A DNA stretch of 64,000 bases. It comes from Nonomuraea jabiensis (GTDB lineage: Bacteria; Actinomycetota; Actinomycetes; Streptosporangiales; Streptosporangiaceae). Positions 8,784 through 17,187 of this stretch are shown in pieces. The stretch spans positions 10,986,501 to 11,050,500 of the forward strand of contig NZ_JACHMB010000001.1 of the NCBI RefSeq assembly GCF_014204795.1, given 5' to 3'. Each line of letters begins with the position of its first letter. Within the stretch, counting starts at the first letter, position 1. The position numbers and the translations under genes are program-made. The notes under the pieces were generated by a model. The model did not search any database, had not been told where the DNA came from, and saw only the letters and a list, made by a program, of their open reading frames with translations.

Positions 8784-9453
8784 AGCCACGTCTACTGCGG
8801 CGTAGGAAGACTGGCTTGCGGCCGGTTTCCGATCCTGGGCGAGTTCCACTACGGCCGCTGTCCGGCGGCCGAATGGCAAGAGGAACCGCGAAGGTTCGGG
8901 CCGGCGAGGTGACCGCGATCTGCGGCGTTTCGTGACCATGTGAGTCCGGCTGGGGTCGGCGTGGTGATGCGGATCGGGCCGTGGGGCACGGGGAATCACG
9001 CAACGGCGGTTTCCCGGACTGGGTGCTCAAGGCGGACTGCGTGCCGCAGACCGACGATCCCCGTCCGGGTTGACCCGTAAGTATGGGGGCCGGTGGTGGC
9101 GGTGCAGGCCAGCTGTTCTAGGGATCTTTCCGCGGCCGCTCGGCTGACCGGGCCAGTGATCGACCAGGTCGATGAGGTGGTGACGCCGTTCGACCAGGCC
9201 GTGTCGGCCCGGCCGTCCCGCGCGAAGATCAAGGCGGCTGAGGCGTTGCTCGAACGGGCCAAGGCGGGTGAGGCCCGGTCAATCCTCATCGTCTGTGTCG
9301 TCACCGTCAGGGTCACGCACCTGATCACCAGCTACACCGGCCTCGGCGTGGGGCCCGGGAGGCCCGGCAGGGGGCGCATCGAAACCCCAGCTCACAGACG
9401 ATTTGGCGGCTCATCGCGCAGTTCTGAACGAATCATGGCTGGGGTGGACCGGG
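8784..9453. other. Gene-poor stretch, no convincing feature
   Basis: Open frames exist on both strands (for example 9093-9461 plus), but none has a ribosome site, a recognisable domain or normal codon bias. An Ala/Lys-rich stretch near 9210-9280 (KIKAAEALLERAKAGE) may be debris of a larger gene that I cannot name. Confidence 0.4.
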
Positions 9454-10056
9454 TCAGGTGACGGATTGCGCCACCAAGGCCATGGCCTGCCGCATGGCGT
9501 TCCGTACCTCGTCGGGTCCGTCGCCGCGCTGCAGCGCGGTCAGTGCGGATGCGCTGATCGCGCCCACCATCGCGCCGACCAGGGCGGAGGCGGTGATCGT
9601 GTCGAGTCTGTCGGGGAATGCCCGCTGCAGCGCCTGGGCCAGTTCGGTCTGCGCGGTGAGGTGACGCTGCAGCAGCCGGGCCTGCAGCGCCGGCACCGAG
9701 GCCGCCAGCCGTGCGCGAAGTGCCGCGAGCCCGCTGGGGAGGTCGCTGTCCCAGGCGTTGGCGATCATCTCGTCCATCGCTTGCACCAGCACTTCGGGTA
9801 GCCGTTCTCCGGCGCGGCGCTCGGCGATCGCCTGCAGTGCCAGATCGACGCGCACGTCGGCATTGGCCAGGAGCACATCCTCCTTGGCCTGGAAGTGGAG
9901 GAAGAAGGTGCGGGGGGAAACCTCCGCGGCGTCGGCGATCTCGGCCACGGTCACATGGTCGTAGCCCTTGTCCTCGAACAGGCGCACCGCCGCCTCGATC
10001 AGTGCCTGCCGGGTGCGCTGCTTCTTGCGCTCCCGCAGTCCGCGTTTCTCCGCCAC
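9454..10056 (-). CDS. TetR family transcriptional regulator
   Basis: A 200-aa TetR protein. The HTH is at residues ~10-56 (VTVAEIADAAEVSPRTFFLHF). The helical C-terminal domain resembles the TetR_C group found with MftR/SCO1712-type regulators (PSGLAALRARLAASVPALQARLL). It is divergent from an SDR gene 83 bp away, and the gap contains two palindromes, so local repression of itself and the SDR gene is likely. The ligand is unknown. Confidence 0.9.
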   Translation of the reverse strand: MAEKRGLRERKKQRTRQALIEAAVRLFEDKGYDHVTVAEIADAAEVSPRTFFLHFQAKEDVLLANADVRVDLALQAIAERRAGERLPEVLVQAMDEMIANAWDSDLPSGLAALRARLAASVPALQARLLQRHLTAQTELAQALQRAFPDRLDTITASALVGAMVGAISASALTALQRGDGPDEVRNAMRQAMALVAQSVT

Positions 10057-10084
10057 GAGAGCAGCTTAGTTCATCTTGCAAATT

Positions 10085-10119
10085 TATGCATACTGTGAAT
10101 CGATACATAGACTGCAGTC
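10085..10119. promoter_or_regulatory. Palindromic operator candidates between TetR and SDR genes
   Basis: TATGCATA (10085-10092) and GACTGCAGTC (10110-10119) are perfect palindromes in an unusually AT-rich 82-bp divergent promoter. Their position fits autoregulation by the adjacent TetR. Which one is the true operator cannot be decided. Confidence 0.4.
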
Positions 10120-10138
10120 AACTGAAGGGCGATCATTC

Positions 10139-11137
10139 ATGGGAAGTCTGGACCGACGCGTCGTCCTCATCACCGGAGCAGGGCGCGGGATCGGGCGGGA
10201 AGAGGCGCTGTTCTTCGCCGCCGAAGGAGCCAAGGTCGTTGTCAACGATCCCGGCGTCGCCGTCGACGGCACGGGCGGCGACGCCGGGGTGGCCGCGAAG
10301 GTCGTCGAAGAGATCACTGCCCGCGGCGGCCAGGCCGTGGCCAACACTGACAGCGTCACCGACTGGGACGGCGCCCGCCGCATGGTGGAGACGGCCCTGG
10401 AGTCCTTCGGCGACCTCCACATCGTGGTCAACAACGCGACCATCGAACGGAACATGGGCCTGACCGACCTCTCGGAGGAGGACTTCGACGACGTCGTGGC
10501 CGTCAAGCTGAAGGGCACCTTCGCGGTGACGCACTGGGCGGCCCGCCACTGGCGCGACCGGTATCAGGCAGGTGTCCACGCCGACCGCGCCGTGGTCAAC
10601 ACCTCCTCCGGCTCCGGGCTGCTCAACCCGCTGCCCACGCAGGTCTCCTACGCGGCAGGCAACGCCGGGGTCGCGGCGCTGACCACCGTGGCCGCCCTTG
10701 AGCTCGGCCGCTACGGCGTGCGGGTCAACTGCATCTCGCCCTCGATGGCCCGCACCCGCCTCACTCTCACCGTTCCAGGCATGAGCCAGGAACCGCCGAC
10801 GGGCCGGTTCGACCCACTGCACCCAGCCGCCAGCGCGCCTGTTGCCGCCTACCTGGCCAGCGCAAGCTGCCCGCTCACCGGCCAGGTGCTGTCGGTGCGG
10901 GGTGGAACGGTCGCGGTCAACCACGGCTGGTCCCTCGGCGGCCACATCCACAAAGACGGGCTGTGGAGCGTGGCGGAACTGGCCGAGAAGGTGAAGGAGC
11001 TGCCGATGGACGACCCGTTCGACAAGCTTGCCCAGGCCCTGACCGGCGCACTCGGCACCGTCGGACGCGACCAACTCCAGGAGATGATCAACGCCCTGCT
11101 TGACCAGGGAGTCGACTCCGACGCGGCCTCCGCATGA
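10139..11137 (+). CDS. Short-chain dehydrogenase/reductase with altered active site
   Basis: A 332-aa protein with an N-terminal Rossmann fold (TGAGRGIG at residues 12-19, NNAT at 98-101), like the dehydrogenase unit of MFE-2-type beta-oxidation enzymes. The catalytic Ser (156/157) and Tyr (171) are present, but the YxxxK lysine is Asn175 (YAAGN). The last ~60 residues (SVAELAEKVKELPMDDPFDK) are an extra helical tail. ATG 10139 is the first Met after the divergent promoter. NAD(P)-dependent oxidation of a hydroxyacyl or similar substrate would be the family role, but loss of the Lys makes normal catalysis doubtful. Probably controlled by the divergent TetR. Confidence 0.82.
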   Translation: MGSLDRRVVLITGAGRGIGREEALFFAAEGAKVVVNDPGVAVDGTGGDAGVAAKVVEEITARGGQAVANTDSVTDWDGARRMVETALESFGDLHIVVNNATIERNMGLTDLSEEDFDDVVAVKLKGTFAVTHWAARHWRDRYQAGVHADRAVVNTSSGSGLLNPLPTQVSYAAGNAGVAALTTVAALELGRYGVRVNCISPSMARTRLTLTVPGMSQEPPTGRFDPLHPAASAPVAAYLASASCPLTGQVLSVRGGTVAVNHGWSLGGHIHKDGLWSVAELAEKVKELPMDDPFDKLAQALTGALGTVGRDQLQEMINALLDQGVDSDAASA

Positions 11138-11548
11138 TGCGATGAGCCACATCCCGGACCGCCTGCTCAGTCACGCGGTCCGGGGACGGATGGGGGCCTG
11201 TTTCATAGGTGACCGCCTGTGGGGTGCACCGGCTGGATGACCGAGGCTGGTTGTGCTTTCCCATCCTCAGGCAGGCCGCCGGCGAGCAGTGCAGCCTGAG
11301 CCTCCTCACGCTGCTTTGCCGCGCTCGGTCAGCTCGTGGGCTGACGCCGTAGCAGGGATGTCTCTGCTGCGGGGACGTCGGACCGCGTCCCCGGAGCTGC
11401 GCTCGGCCACCCTGAGGGGGGTGGCGGCCCGGTTTGCGAGGCTTTGGCCCGTGACCGCCGTCTAACCTCCGCTCTGGTCGCCGTGCACCTCCTTGGCCAG
11501 GCCGACGTCGGCGATGGAGCGCTCGATGAGAGCCAGCTCCGTGACAAC
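11138..11548. other. Gene-poor stretch before GH53 remnant
   Basis: Only overlapping short open frames are present, without ribosome sites or recognisable domains. The 3' part probably contains scrambled upstream sequence of the GH53 gene whose tail starts at 11549. Confidence 0.4.
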
Positions 11549-11788
11549 GGTCCCGTGCCTTACGGCGAGACACCCGAGGGCCAGCGGGACTTCCTGTACG
11601 AGCTGTTCGCCGGGCTGAAGGCCGTCAAGGACGGAGCCGTGATCGGTGACCTCTACTGGGATCCGGTCATGATCCCGGCCGACGGAGTCGGCTGGCAGGT
11701 CGGCGGCGACAACGTCGTCAGCAACACGACCCTGTTCGACTTCGAGGGCAAGGCGCTGCCGGCGCTCCAGGCCTACGCCGACAACTGA
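11549..11788 (+). pseudogene. C-terminal remnant of GH53 arabinogalactan endo-beta-1,4-galactanase
   Basis: About 78 residues match the end of GH53 galactanases: YGETPEGQRDFLYELFAG, then GDLYWDPVMIPADGVGW and TTLFDFEGKALPALQAY. The TIM-barrel front with both catalytic glutamates is missing, and the residues before YGETPEG do not fit the family. A long terminator hairpin still follows the TGA. Together with the GH43 gene it suggests the region once degraded galactan more fully. Confidence 0.78.
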
Positions 11789-11800
11789 CGGAACCCGCCC

Positions 11801-11834
11801 ACTCGCCCGAGCCGGTACGCCGGCTCGGGCGAGT
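11801..11834 (+). terminator. Strong hairpin terminator after GH53 remnant
   Basis: A 15-bp perfect stem (arms 11801-11815 and 11820-11834) encloses the loop TACG, 12 bp after the GH53 stop. There is no T-run. It insulates the downstream sialidase promoter. Confidence 0.75.
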
Positions 11835-11872
11835 CCTCGTTCGACTCGCTCTCGCAGGTCGCCGCCTCTGGA

Positions 11873-11926
11873 GAACATTCTACGTTCACCGTCTATTTAA
11901 GATAGGACGTTGGACGTAGGATGTCC
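11873..11926. promoter_or_regulatory. Two operator sites upstream of the sialidase gene
   Basis: GGACGTAGGATGTCC at 11912-11926 and its close variant GAACGTAGAATGTTC (minus orientation) at 11873-11887 are imperfect 15-bp palindromes whose centres are 39 bp apart. An extra half site (GGACGTT) lies at 11905-11911. The same motif recurs before the aldolase gene (14911) and at its 3' end (13936). The adjacent GntR/FadR regulator (15065) is the natural candidate binder. Confidence 0.65.
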
Positions 11927-11961
11927 GCTCGTAACCTTCTCCTGTCAGGAAGGGCGAGGAC

Positions 11962-13884
11962 ATGCACGATGGCCATTCCCCCCAGGGCCGTGCCGGGCGT
12001 CGCTCCTGGCGCCGCCGGGCGGGCGCCGTACTGGTGCTTGCCGGCTTACTCGTCAGCGCGTTCGGCGCGCCGGCGACCGCGGCGCCGCCGGAAACCGTCG
12101 AGGCCGGCGCGACCGCCGGCACCGCACCGTTCGTGGACGAGCAGGTGCTCTACAAGCAGGGCGACTTCGGATACGGCTGCTTCCGGATCCCCGCCGTGGT
12201 GCGGGCCACGAACGGCATGCTCCTGGCGTTCGCCGAGGGACGGGTGAAGGACTGCGGCGACGACGAGGACATCGACCTCGTGCTGCGCCGTTCCGCCGAC
12301 AGCGGGCGGACGTGGGGCCCGCTGCAGGTGGTCTCGGAGGGCAACGGCACCACCCACGGCAACCCGGTGCCGATCGTCGACGAGCGCACCGGGCGGATCG
12401 TGCTGGTGAGCACCCACAACGGTCCGGAGCCGTGCCCGAACGGCTGTGACCGCGACCCCTGGGTGCAGTTCAGTGACGACCACGGGGCGACCTGGTCGGC
12501 CGCCAGGGAGATGACCGAGGGCAAGCGCCCGGAGTGGAACTTCTGGTACGCCACCGGCCCGATGCACGGCATCCAGCTCAAGCGGGGCGCGCACGCCGGG
12601 CGGCTGGTCGTCGGGGCGAGTTTCGAGAGCTGGGACCGGGTCGGCAAGCACGTCTACGGCACCCACCTGCTCTACAGCGACGACAGCGGGGCGACGTGGA
12701 ACATCGGCGCCGAGACCTCCCGCGACGACGGCACGGTCATCGCCCAGGAGGTCACCGTCGTCGAGCTGAACGACGGGCGGATCTACGCCTCGGCCCGCGA
12801 GCGCGGCACCGACGAGGGCAGCCGGGCGTACGCGACCAGCAGCGACGGCGGCCAGACGTGGGACGCCCCGTTCCGCACCAAGCCGGCACTGGCGACGACC
12901 GACGTCCAGGCATCGCTGCTGCGGTTCAGCGACGGGCGCATCCTGTTCTCCTCGCCGATGCACCCGGGCGCCCGGGAAGCGATGGGGATCCGGTCGTCCT
13001 ACGACGAGGGGCGCCACTTCGAGACGTGGGACGAGGGCAAGGTCTTCTCCTGGGGCCCGTCGGCGTACTCGGACATGGTGCGTCTGGACGGCGACGAAGC
13101 GGCCCTGATGTACGAGGCCGGCAGCATTACGCCGTACGAGCAGATCCGCTTCGCCCGATTCAACGAGGCGTACCTGGACACGCCGAACGGCACCCCGCCC
13201 GGCATCCCCGGCCCCCCGGCGCCCGGCCCGACGACGCCGGACGCGTCGCCGTCCCGCAACCAGGCGTATGTCCGCGGTGGTGCGCAGACCACTGACGGGC
13301 GGTTCGGCGGCGGGCTGGCGCTGGACCGGGTGGACGACCGGGTCGAGGTGCCGTTCGACGACTCCATCGACCTCGGCGCGAAGGACTTCACGCTGACCTC
13401 CTGGATCCGGTATTCGGAGCAGACCGGCGCGCACACGATCCTCTGGTTCCACCGGGTGAACAGGGGCACCAACCCGCCGGCGCTGTGGCTGCGGGCCGAA
13501 CCGGCGAGCAACCGCATCCGGGCGGTCCTGTCCGTCGACCGGTTCAACGTGACCGTGCAGTCGCCGGGCGCGTACAACGACGGGCAGTGGCACTTCGTCG
13601 TGCTCCAGCGCGTACGTGGCGAGCTCCGGCTCCTGGTGGACGGCGCAGAGGTCTCGTCGGCGGCGGCGCCGGCCGGTTCGGTGACCCTCGGCAAGGAGTT
13701 CGGGATCGAGGGAATCCACGTCGGGCAGCGGCTGGACGGTGCGGACCGCTTCCGCGGGACGCTGGACGAGGTACGCGTCTACCGGCGCGCCCTCGCCGAC
13801 GCCGAGCTGGACCTGATCCGGCAGTGGAACCTCCCGGTCGGCGGCCGGCTCGGGCTGCGGCTGCCGTTCGATCAGGTCAGCTGA
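11962..13884 (+). CDS. Secreted sialidase (GH33-like) with LamG-type domain
   Basis: A 640-aa exo-sialidase. Signal peptide: an Arg-rich n-region, then AGAVLVLAGLLVSAFG. The six-bladed propeller starts at FRIPAVV, carries the FRIP arginine and has at least four Asp boxes (SADSGRTW, SDDHGATW, SDDSGATW, SSDGGQTW). A Pro-rich linker (~residue 415) leads to a concanavalin-like/LamG domain (~430-630: DFTLTSWIRYSE, RGTLDEVRVYRRAL). It would release terminal sialic acid from glycans outside the cell, and the LamG domain may help bind them. ATG 11962 is close to an AGGGCGAGG site. Two copies of the regulon palindrome precede it, and a terminator hairpin follows. Confidence 0.93.
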   Translation: MHDGHSPQGRAGRRSWRRRAGAVLVLAGLLVSAFGAPATAAPPETVEAGATAGTAPFVDEQVLYKQGDFGYGCFRIPAVVRATNGMLLAFAEGRVKDCGDDEDIDLVLRRSADSGRTWGPLQVVSEGNGTTHGNPVPIVDERTGRIVLVSTHNGPEPCPNGCDRDPWVQFSDDHGATWSAAREMTEGKRPEWNFWYATGPMHGIQLKRGAHAGRLVVGASFESWDRVGKHVYGTHLLYSDDSGATWNIGAETSRDDGTVIAQEVTVVELNDGRIYASARERGTDEGSRAYATSSDGGQTWDAPFRTKPALATTDVQASLLRFSDGRILFSSPMHPGAREAMGIRSSYDEGRHFETWDEGKVFSWGPSAYSDMVRLDGDEAALMYEAGSITPYEQIRFARFNEAYLDTPNGTPPGIPGPPAPGPTTPDASPSRNQAYVRGGAQTTDGRFGGGLALDRVDDRVEVPFDDSIDLGAKDFTLTSWIRYSEQTGAHTILWFHRVNRGTNPPALWLRAEPASNRIRAVLSVDRFNVTVQSPGAYNDGQWHFVVLQRVRGELRLLVDGAEVSSAAAPAGSVTLGKEFGIEGIHVGQRLDGADRFRGTLDEVRVYRRALADAELDLIRQWNLPVGGRLGLRLPFDQVS

Positions 13885-13891
13885 GGCTTCG

Positions 13892-13926
13892 GTGATGGCG
13901 CTCGCGGGCTCCGCGGGCGCCATCAC
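13892..13926. terminator. Bidirectional hairpin between sialidase and aldolase genes
   Basis: A 10-bp perfect stem GTGATGGCGC/GCGCCATCAC (13892-13901, 13917-13926) with a GC-rich loop sits between two convergent genes. Confidence 0.6.
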
Positions 13927-13935
13927 TGCGGCGGA

Positions 13936-13950
13936 GGACGTCCTACGTCC
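13936..13950 (-). promoter_or_regulatory. Third copy of the sialidase-region palindrome
   Basis: GGACGTAGGACGTCC (minus strand) overlaps the TAG stop of the aldolase gene. It may be a looping site, or simply an extra binding site downstream of both genes. Confidence 0.4.
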
Positions 13951-14881
13951 CTTCGCCTGGGAAGAGCTCGGGCAGTTGGGCCCGGGCCAGCGGCCTGAGC
14001 CGTACGGCGAGCGCGGCGTCGACCGACTCGTACGGCCACCGCACCCGAGTGCCGATGTCGGCCCAGTCGCCGAGGTGGGCCAGGAACTTGTCCAGCGCCG
14101 GGTTGGCGTACCCGCCGCGCTGGAGCGGCTGGACGTGGGCGGCGAAGAACTCGTGGATCCGTCGCTCCACGTCGAGCGCGGCATCGGGCTGCGCGGCCAT
14201 CATCCGCTGCCATGCCATGGCGCCGGCCGGGCTGAGGGCGGCGATGTTCGAGTAGGAGCCGGCGGCGCCGTGCCGCCGCCCGGAAGCCAGGTCGTGGCCG
14301 GCGACGAAGACGGCGAGGCCGGCCGCGTGGCGCCGCATCTCCGCGTACCACCGCGCGTCGCCGCCGGCCACCTTGATCCCGATGACCGCGGGAACCTCGC
14401 TGCGGATCACCGGATACAGGTCGGCCGGCACCTGCGTCTTGGCGTGCGGCGGGTTGTACAGCACGAGCGGCACCGGGTCGGCGGCGGCCGCGACGCGGGC
14501 CAGGAAGCGCACCACCTCGCCGCGCGACAGCGGCAACCAGTCCGGCAGCGTCACCTGGATCGCACCGGGCCGGAGCGCCCGCGCGCGGGTCACCCGGGCC
14601 AGGCAGGTCTGCGCGCTCATGTGGCCGGCGCCGATCTGGTACGGGAGCCCGTGCCGTTCGCACCGCTCCGCCATCAGCGCGTTGACGCGGTCGTACTCGT
14701 CCTCATCGAGCGCGTGGAACTCGCCCGCGGTGCCGTGCGCGTACAGGCCGTCGAGCCCCGCGGTGACGAGCACGTCCAGCGCCGCCCCAAGGCGGGGCCA
14801 GTCGATCGACTCGTCGTCCCGGATGGGCAGCAGGACCGTGCCCCAGGTGCCGCCGAGCGACCCCGGCGTCAAGGGCTCCAC
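13943..14881 (-). CDS. DapA/NanA-family aldolase (N-acetylneuraminate lyase-like)
   Basis: A 312-aa class I aldolase of the dihydrodipicolinate synthase/N-acetylneuraminate lyase superfamily. It has GTAGEFHALDEDEY (phosphate/carboxylate-binding loop), LYNPP with the catalytic Tyr, and IGIKVAGGD with the Schiff-base Lys. Its position beside a sialidase and their shared operator motif argue for splitting sialic acid (to ManNAc and pyruvate) or a related 2-keto acid. This is an inference, because family members vary widely. One operator copy lies 30-44 bp before its start. No kinase or epimerase for ManNAc is nearby, so the pathway would need genes elsewhere. Confidence 0.82.
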   Translation of the reverse strand: MEPLTPGSLGGTWGTVLLPIRDDESIDWPRLGAALDVLVTAGLDGLYAHGTAGEFHALDEDEYDRVNALMAERCERHGLPYQIGAGHMSAQTCLARVTRARALRPGAIQVTLPDWLPLSRGEVVRFLARVAAAADPVPLVLYNPPHAKTQVPADLYPVIRSEVPAVIGIKVAGGDARWYAEMRRHAAGLAVFVAGHDLASGRRHGAAGSYSNIAALSPAGAMAWQRMMAAQPDAALDVERRIHEFFAAHVQPLQRGGYANPALDKFLAHLGDWADIGTRVRWPYESVDAALAVRLRPLARAQLPELFPGEGT

Positions 14882-14910
14882 GGCGCCCCGCCATCCGTTC
14901 GGTACACGTA

Positions 14911-14925
14911 GAACATCCTATGTCC
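14911..14925 (-). promoter_or_regulatory. Operator site in the aldolase/GntR divergent region
   Basis: GGACATAGGATGTTC (minus strand) matches the sialidase-upstream sites and lies 30 bp before the aldolase start and 140 bp before the GntR start. It fits repression by the GntR/FadR protein. Confidence 0.6.
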
Positions 14926-15064
14926 CGGATGTGCGCGCGAACAGGCCATGTCCGGCCGGGGAGCCATCTGTGTCGTCGGCGTAAACTTTCCTGGACCGGG
15001 CTGGCCTTCCGGGACCGAGAGGTGGGACCTTTGACGCAGGGTCTTCGACGAGCCTGGGGGTGAC

Positions 15065-15751
15065 ATGCGTACACGTGACGACGCGTCACTTCAGGAGCGC
15101 ATCGTCGCCCTGATCCACGAGCGCGGGCTGGCCCCCGGGTCGCCGATGCCGACCGAAGTGCAATTGATGGAGCTGCTCGGGACGAGCCGCAACAGCGTGC
15201 GCGAGGCCGTGCGGGCCCTGCAGGCGTTGGGGATCGTCGAGATCCGGCACGGACATGGGACGTTCGTCGGGCACGCGCCGCTCGACGCGCTGACCCCGTC
15301 GTTCGCCTTCCGGGTGCGTTCGGGGCCGGGCGGGATCCGCGCGCTGCACGATCTGGTCGAGGTCCGCGAACTGCTCGAGACCGGGCTGATCGGCCAGGTG
15401 GCTCAGAGCACCAGCGCCCCCCGGCTCGCCGCGTTGGAGGCCCTGGCCAATGGCATGGACCGGGACCGGGAAGCCGATCGGGCGTTCCACGCGCTGCTGT
15501 ACGACTCGTGCGGCAACGAGCTGGTGCTGCAGCTGATCGGCCTGTTCTGGGACGTCTACCACGAGGTCGAGCCGACGCTCGGCCCCCCGGAGGAGCGGAC
15601 CGCCGAGATCGCCGTCAACCACCGCCGGATCGTGGCGGCACTTCGCGCTCGGGACGCCGAGGCCGCCCGGGAGGCGATGCGGCTGCACTTCCGCGACGTC
15701 AAGGCGCGCATCGCGCGGGCGGCGTCCCAACCGGCACCCGCGCCGACCTGA
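15065..15751 (+). CDS. GntR/FadR family regulator (FCD domain)
   Basis: A 228-aa regulator. The winged helix of about residues 10-75 contains MPTEVQLMELLGTSRNSVRE and the wing LGIVEIRHGHGTFV. The all-helical FCD domain carries the Asp/His metal-ligand pattern (DREADRAFHALLYDSC, AVNHRRIVAAL, RLHFRDV). FCD regulators usually sense organic acids or sugar acids. The gene is divergent from the aldolase and shares its promoter region with one operator copy, so it most likely controls the sialidase and aldolase genes. The start is preceded by GGGGGTGAC, a modest ribosome site. Confidence 0.92.
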   Translation: MRTRDDASLQERIVALIHERGLAPGSPMPTEVQLMELLGTSRNSVREAVRALQALGIVEIRHGHGTFVGHAPLDALTPSFAFRVRSGPGGIRALHDLVEVRELLETGLIGQVAQSTSAPRLAALEALANGMDRDREADRAFHALLYDSCGNELVLQLIGLFWDVYHEVEPTLGPPEERTAEIAVNHRRIVAALRARDAEAAREAMRLHFRDVKARIARAASQPAPAPT

Positions 15752-15902
15752 CCCCTGGGGCCGGCGGAAGGCGGCGCTGCTCGTGCCGGAGAGCGACGCG
15801 CCGGTGGGATGCGGGAAGCCCGGCACCGCTCGTAGGAGCCTCCTGGACGTGCTCAGGAGGGGGGCGGGACAGGGTCTCAAGGCTCCGGGCGACGCCGGAC
15901 TC

Positions 15903-15973
15903 CTACTTGAGGAGCTGCCGGGCCATCACCAGGCGCTGGATCTGGTTGGCGCCCTCGTAGATCTGAGTGATCT
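15903..15973 (-). pseudogene. Acyl-CoA dehydrogenase 3'-end fragment, duplicate of 27531-27601
   Basis: 71 bp match the last codons of the acyl-CoA dehydrogenase at 27531 with two mismatches, in the same orientation. They encode ITQIYEGANQIQRLVMARQL and a stop. No upstream part of the gene is present. The flanking 15752-16086 has no other feature except a ribosome site (AGGAGG) before the gene at 16087. Confidence 0.85.
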
Positions 15974-16086
15974 CCGATGTCCTACGCGGCTACCGGCGAA
16001 AAATCTGTCAATCAGAAGCCTGACCAGGGATTACTGTTCTCGACCCTCCCGACGGAACAGCGACGGAACAGAGCAGGAGGTCTCTC

Positions 16087-16491
16087 ATGGCGATCCCGAA
16101 GAAGGGTTCGCGACTCATCACCGTCGATGGCACCGTGTTCCGCTGGCGCGTCCGTCGTAAGCCCACGTATTGCCAGGGGAACAGCTGGGGTCCGATGACG
16201 TTCGCAGTGGAACTGGCCGGCGCGTCGGGTCGCGTCCTTCTGGTGTCGCTCCCCTGCTCGCGCCCGGACGCCTGGTGGGGAGAACGGACGATGGCCATAC
16301 GGCCGGCGCTCGTGACGGCGACCATACGCACGGCGCTCAATCATGAACGGCCAACCGCCTGTTTACGACCTCCCTTTCATGCGGAGATAGCTTCCTCGGG
16401 CGGCCAGCACGCCCGTCCGCTTTTCAGTCGGAGCAATCACCCTACTCGCCTGATCGGGCGCGTGGTCAAGGGCATACGGGCGGTGGCGTAG
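16087..16491 (+). CDS. Small conserved actinobacterial protein of unknown function
   Basis: A 134-aa product starting at ATG 16087 after a clear GCAGGAGG site. The first ~95 residues follow a family I recognise in actinomycetes only as hypothetical (AIPKKGSRLITVDGTVFRWR, RRKPTYCQGN, PMTFAVELAG, AIRPALVTATIRTAL). The tail after PPFHAEI is unlike the family and may come from a late frameshift or extension. There are no membrane segments or catalytic motifs, and no function can be assigned. Confidence 0.6.
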   Translation: MAIPKKGSRLITVDGTVFRWRVRRKPTYCQGNSWGPMTFAVELAGASGRVLLVSLPCSRPDAWWGERTMAIRPALVTATIRTALNHERPTACLRPPFHAEIASSGGQHARPLFSRSNHPTRLIGRVVKGIRAVA

Positions 16492-16502
16492 ATGCAACGT
16501 GA

Positions 16503-16805
16503 CGGTACGTCGTTCTACACACCTTCGACGCCGCCAACCACCACCTCGACTCTCGCATCGAGCACACCGGCGCCGAAGACGACCATCGGGCAGCCGTCGA
16601 CCTCGCCCACAGGCGACTGAAGCACCGGCTCGACGCACTTCCGGGCCTTCGCTTCGACGACATCGCGATCCGACCTTTCCAGCACACGTCCGACGGGGTG
16701 CTGTTCGGCCTCGTCATAGAGACCTTCGAAGGCGAAGAACACGCCGAGTTCTACCCGAACAACATCGGCTTCTACGAACCATGGGACGGCCTGTACGACA
16801 CCTGA
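16503..16805 (+). pseudogene. Small conserved protein gene lacking a usable start
   Basis: The frame from 16503 reads RYVVLHTFDAANHHLDSRIE, then DIAIRPFQHTSDGVLFGLVI and FYEPWDGLYDT before a TGA. This is a coherent conserved-looking 100-aa product. The codon immediately before the first Arg is TGA (16500-16502), exactly where an ATG is expected, and no in-frame ATG, GTG or TTG lies near the front. An ATG at 16492 is in a different frame. Either the start was mutated or an indel occurred. Function unknown. Confidence 0.55.
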
Positions 16806-17187
16806 CCACCTGATCCGTATGGAACGGCGGATGCCTCAGTATGGTCGCCGCCCACATGCCCAACAGCAAGTGGACCCGAACAGCAGGGCTGCCAGGCCCC
16901 AAGGAGCGAAAGCCGCGCGACAGCGATCTGGCATCCGTCTGAAAGCGGTGTGCATTCCGCTGGTCGGAACCACACCGCCATCAAAGAGACGACAGAAAAC
17001 CATGGCACACCGGACGTCGATAGCTTAGTATCTGGCAATCAGACGTACGCGGACGTCGATCTCTTTGGGTGCCCGGCGGGCCCAGATGGGATGAGGGGCT
17101 CATCGTAGTCACCCGCGGTATTCCAGCCTCGCAGCTGATTCATTCGCAGACCTGTAGTGCTGAGCCGGGCAGCATGAGGGAGCCTGC
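16806..17187. other. Gene-poor stretch with a short dispersed repeat
   Basis: No supported gene. A 26-bp segment at 16810-16835 recurs with three mismatches at 26975-27000. GGACGTCGAT occurs twice near 17016 and 17053. The last bases hold the GAGGGAG ribosome site of the next gene. Confidence 0.4.

Noticed and set aside
9093..9461. Plus-strand open frame as a gene
   Set aside because: No ribosome site, no recognisable domain, and it runs into the opposite TetR gene.
12046..14184. Long minus-strand open frame opposite the sialidase
   Set aside because: The plus frame has Asp boxes and the FRIP motif. The minus frame is Arg/Val-rich shadow sequence without domains.
15970..15990. Fifth copy of the GGACGTAGGATGTCC motif
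   Set aside because: Only CGTAGGA and a few flanking bases match (about 9 of 15), inside the acyl-CoA dehydrogenase fragment. Probably chance.
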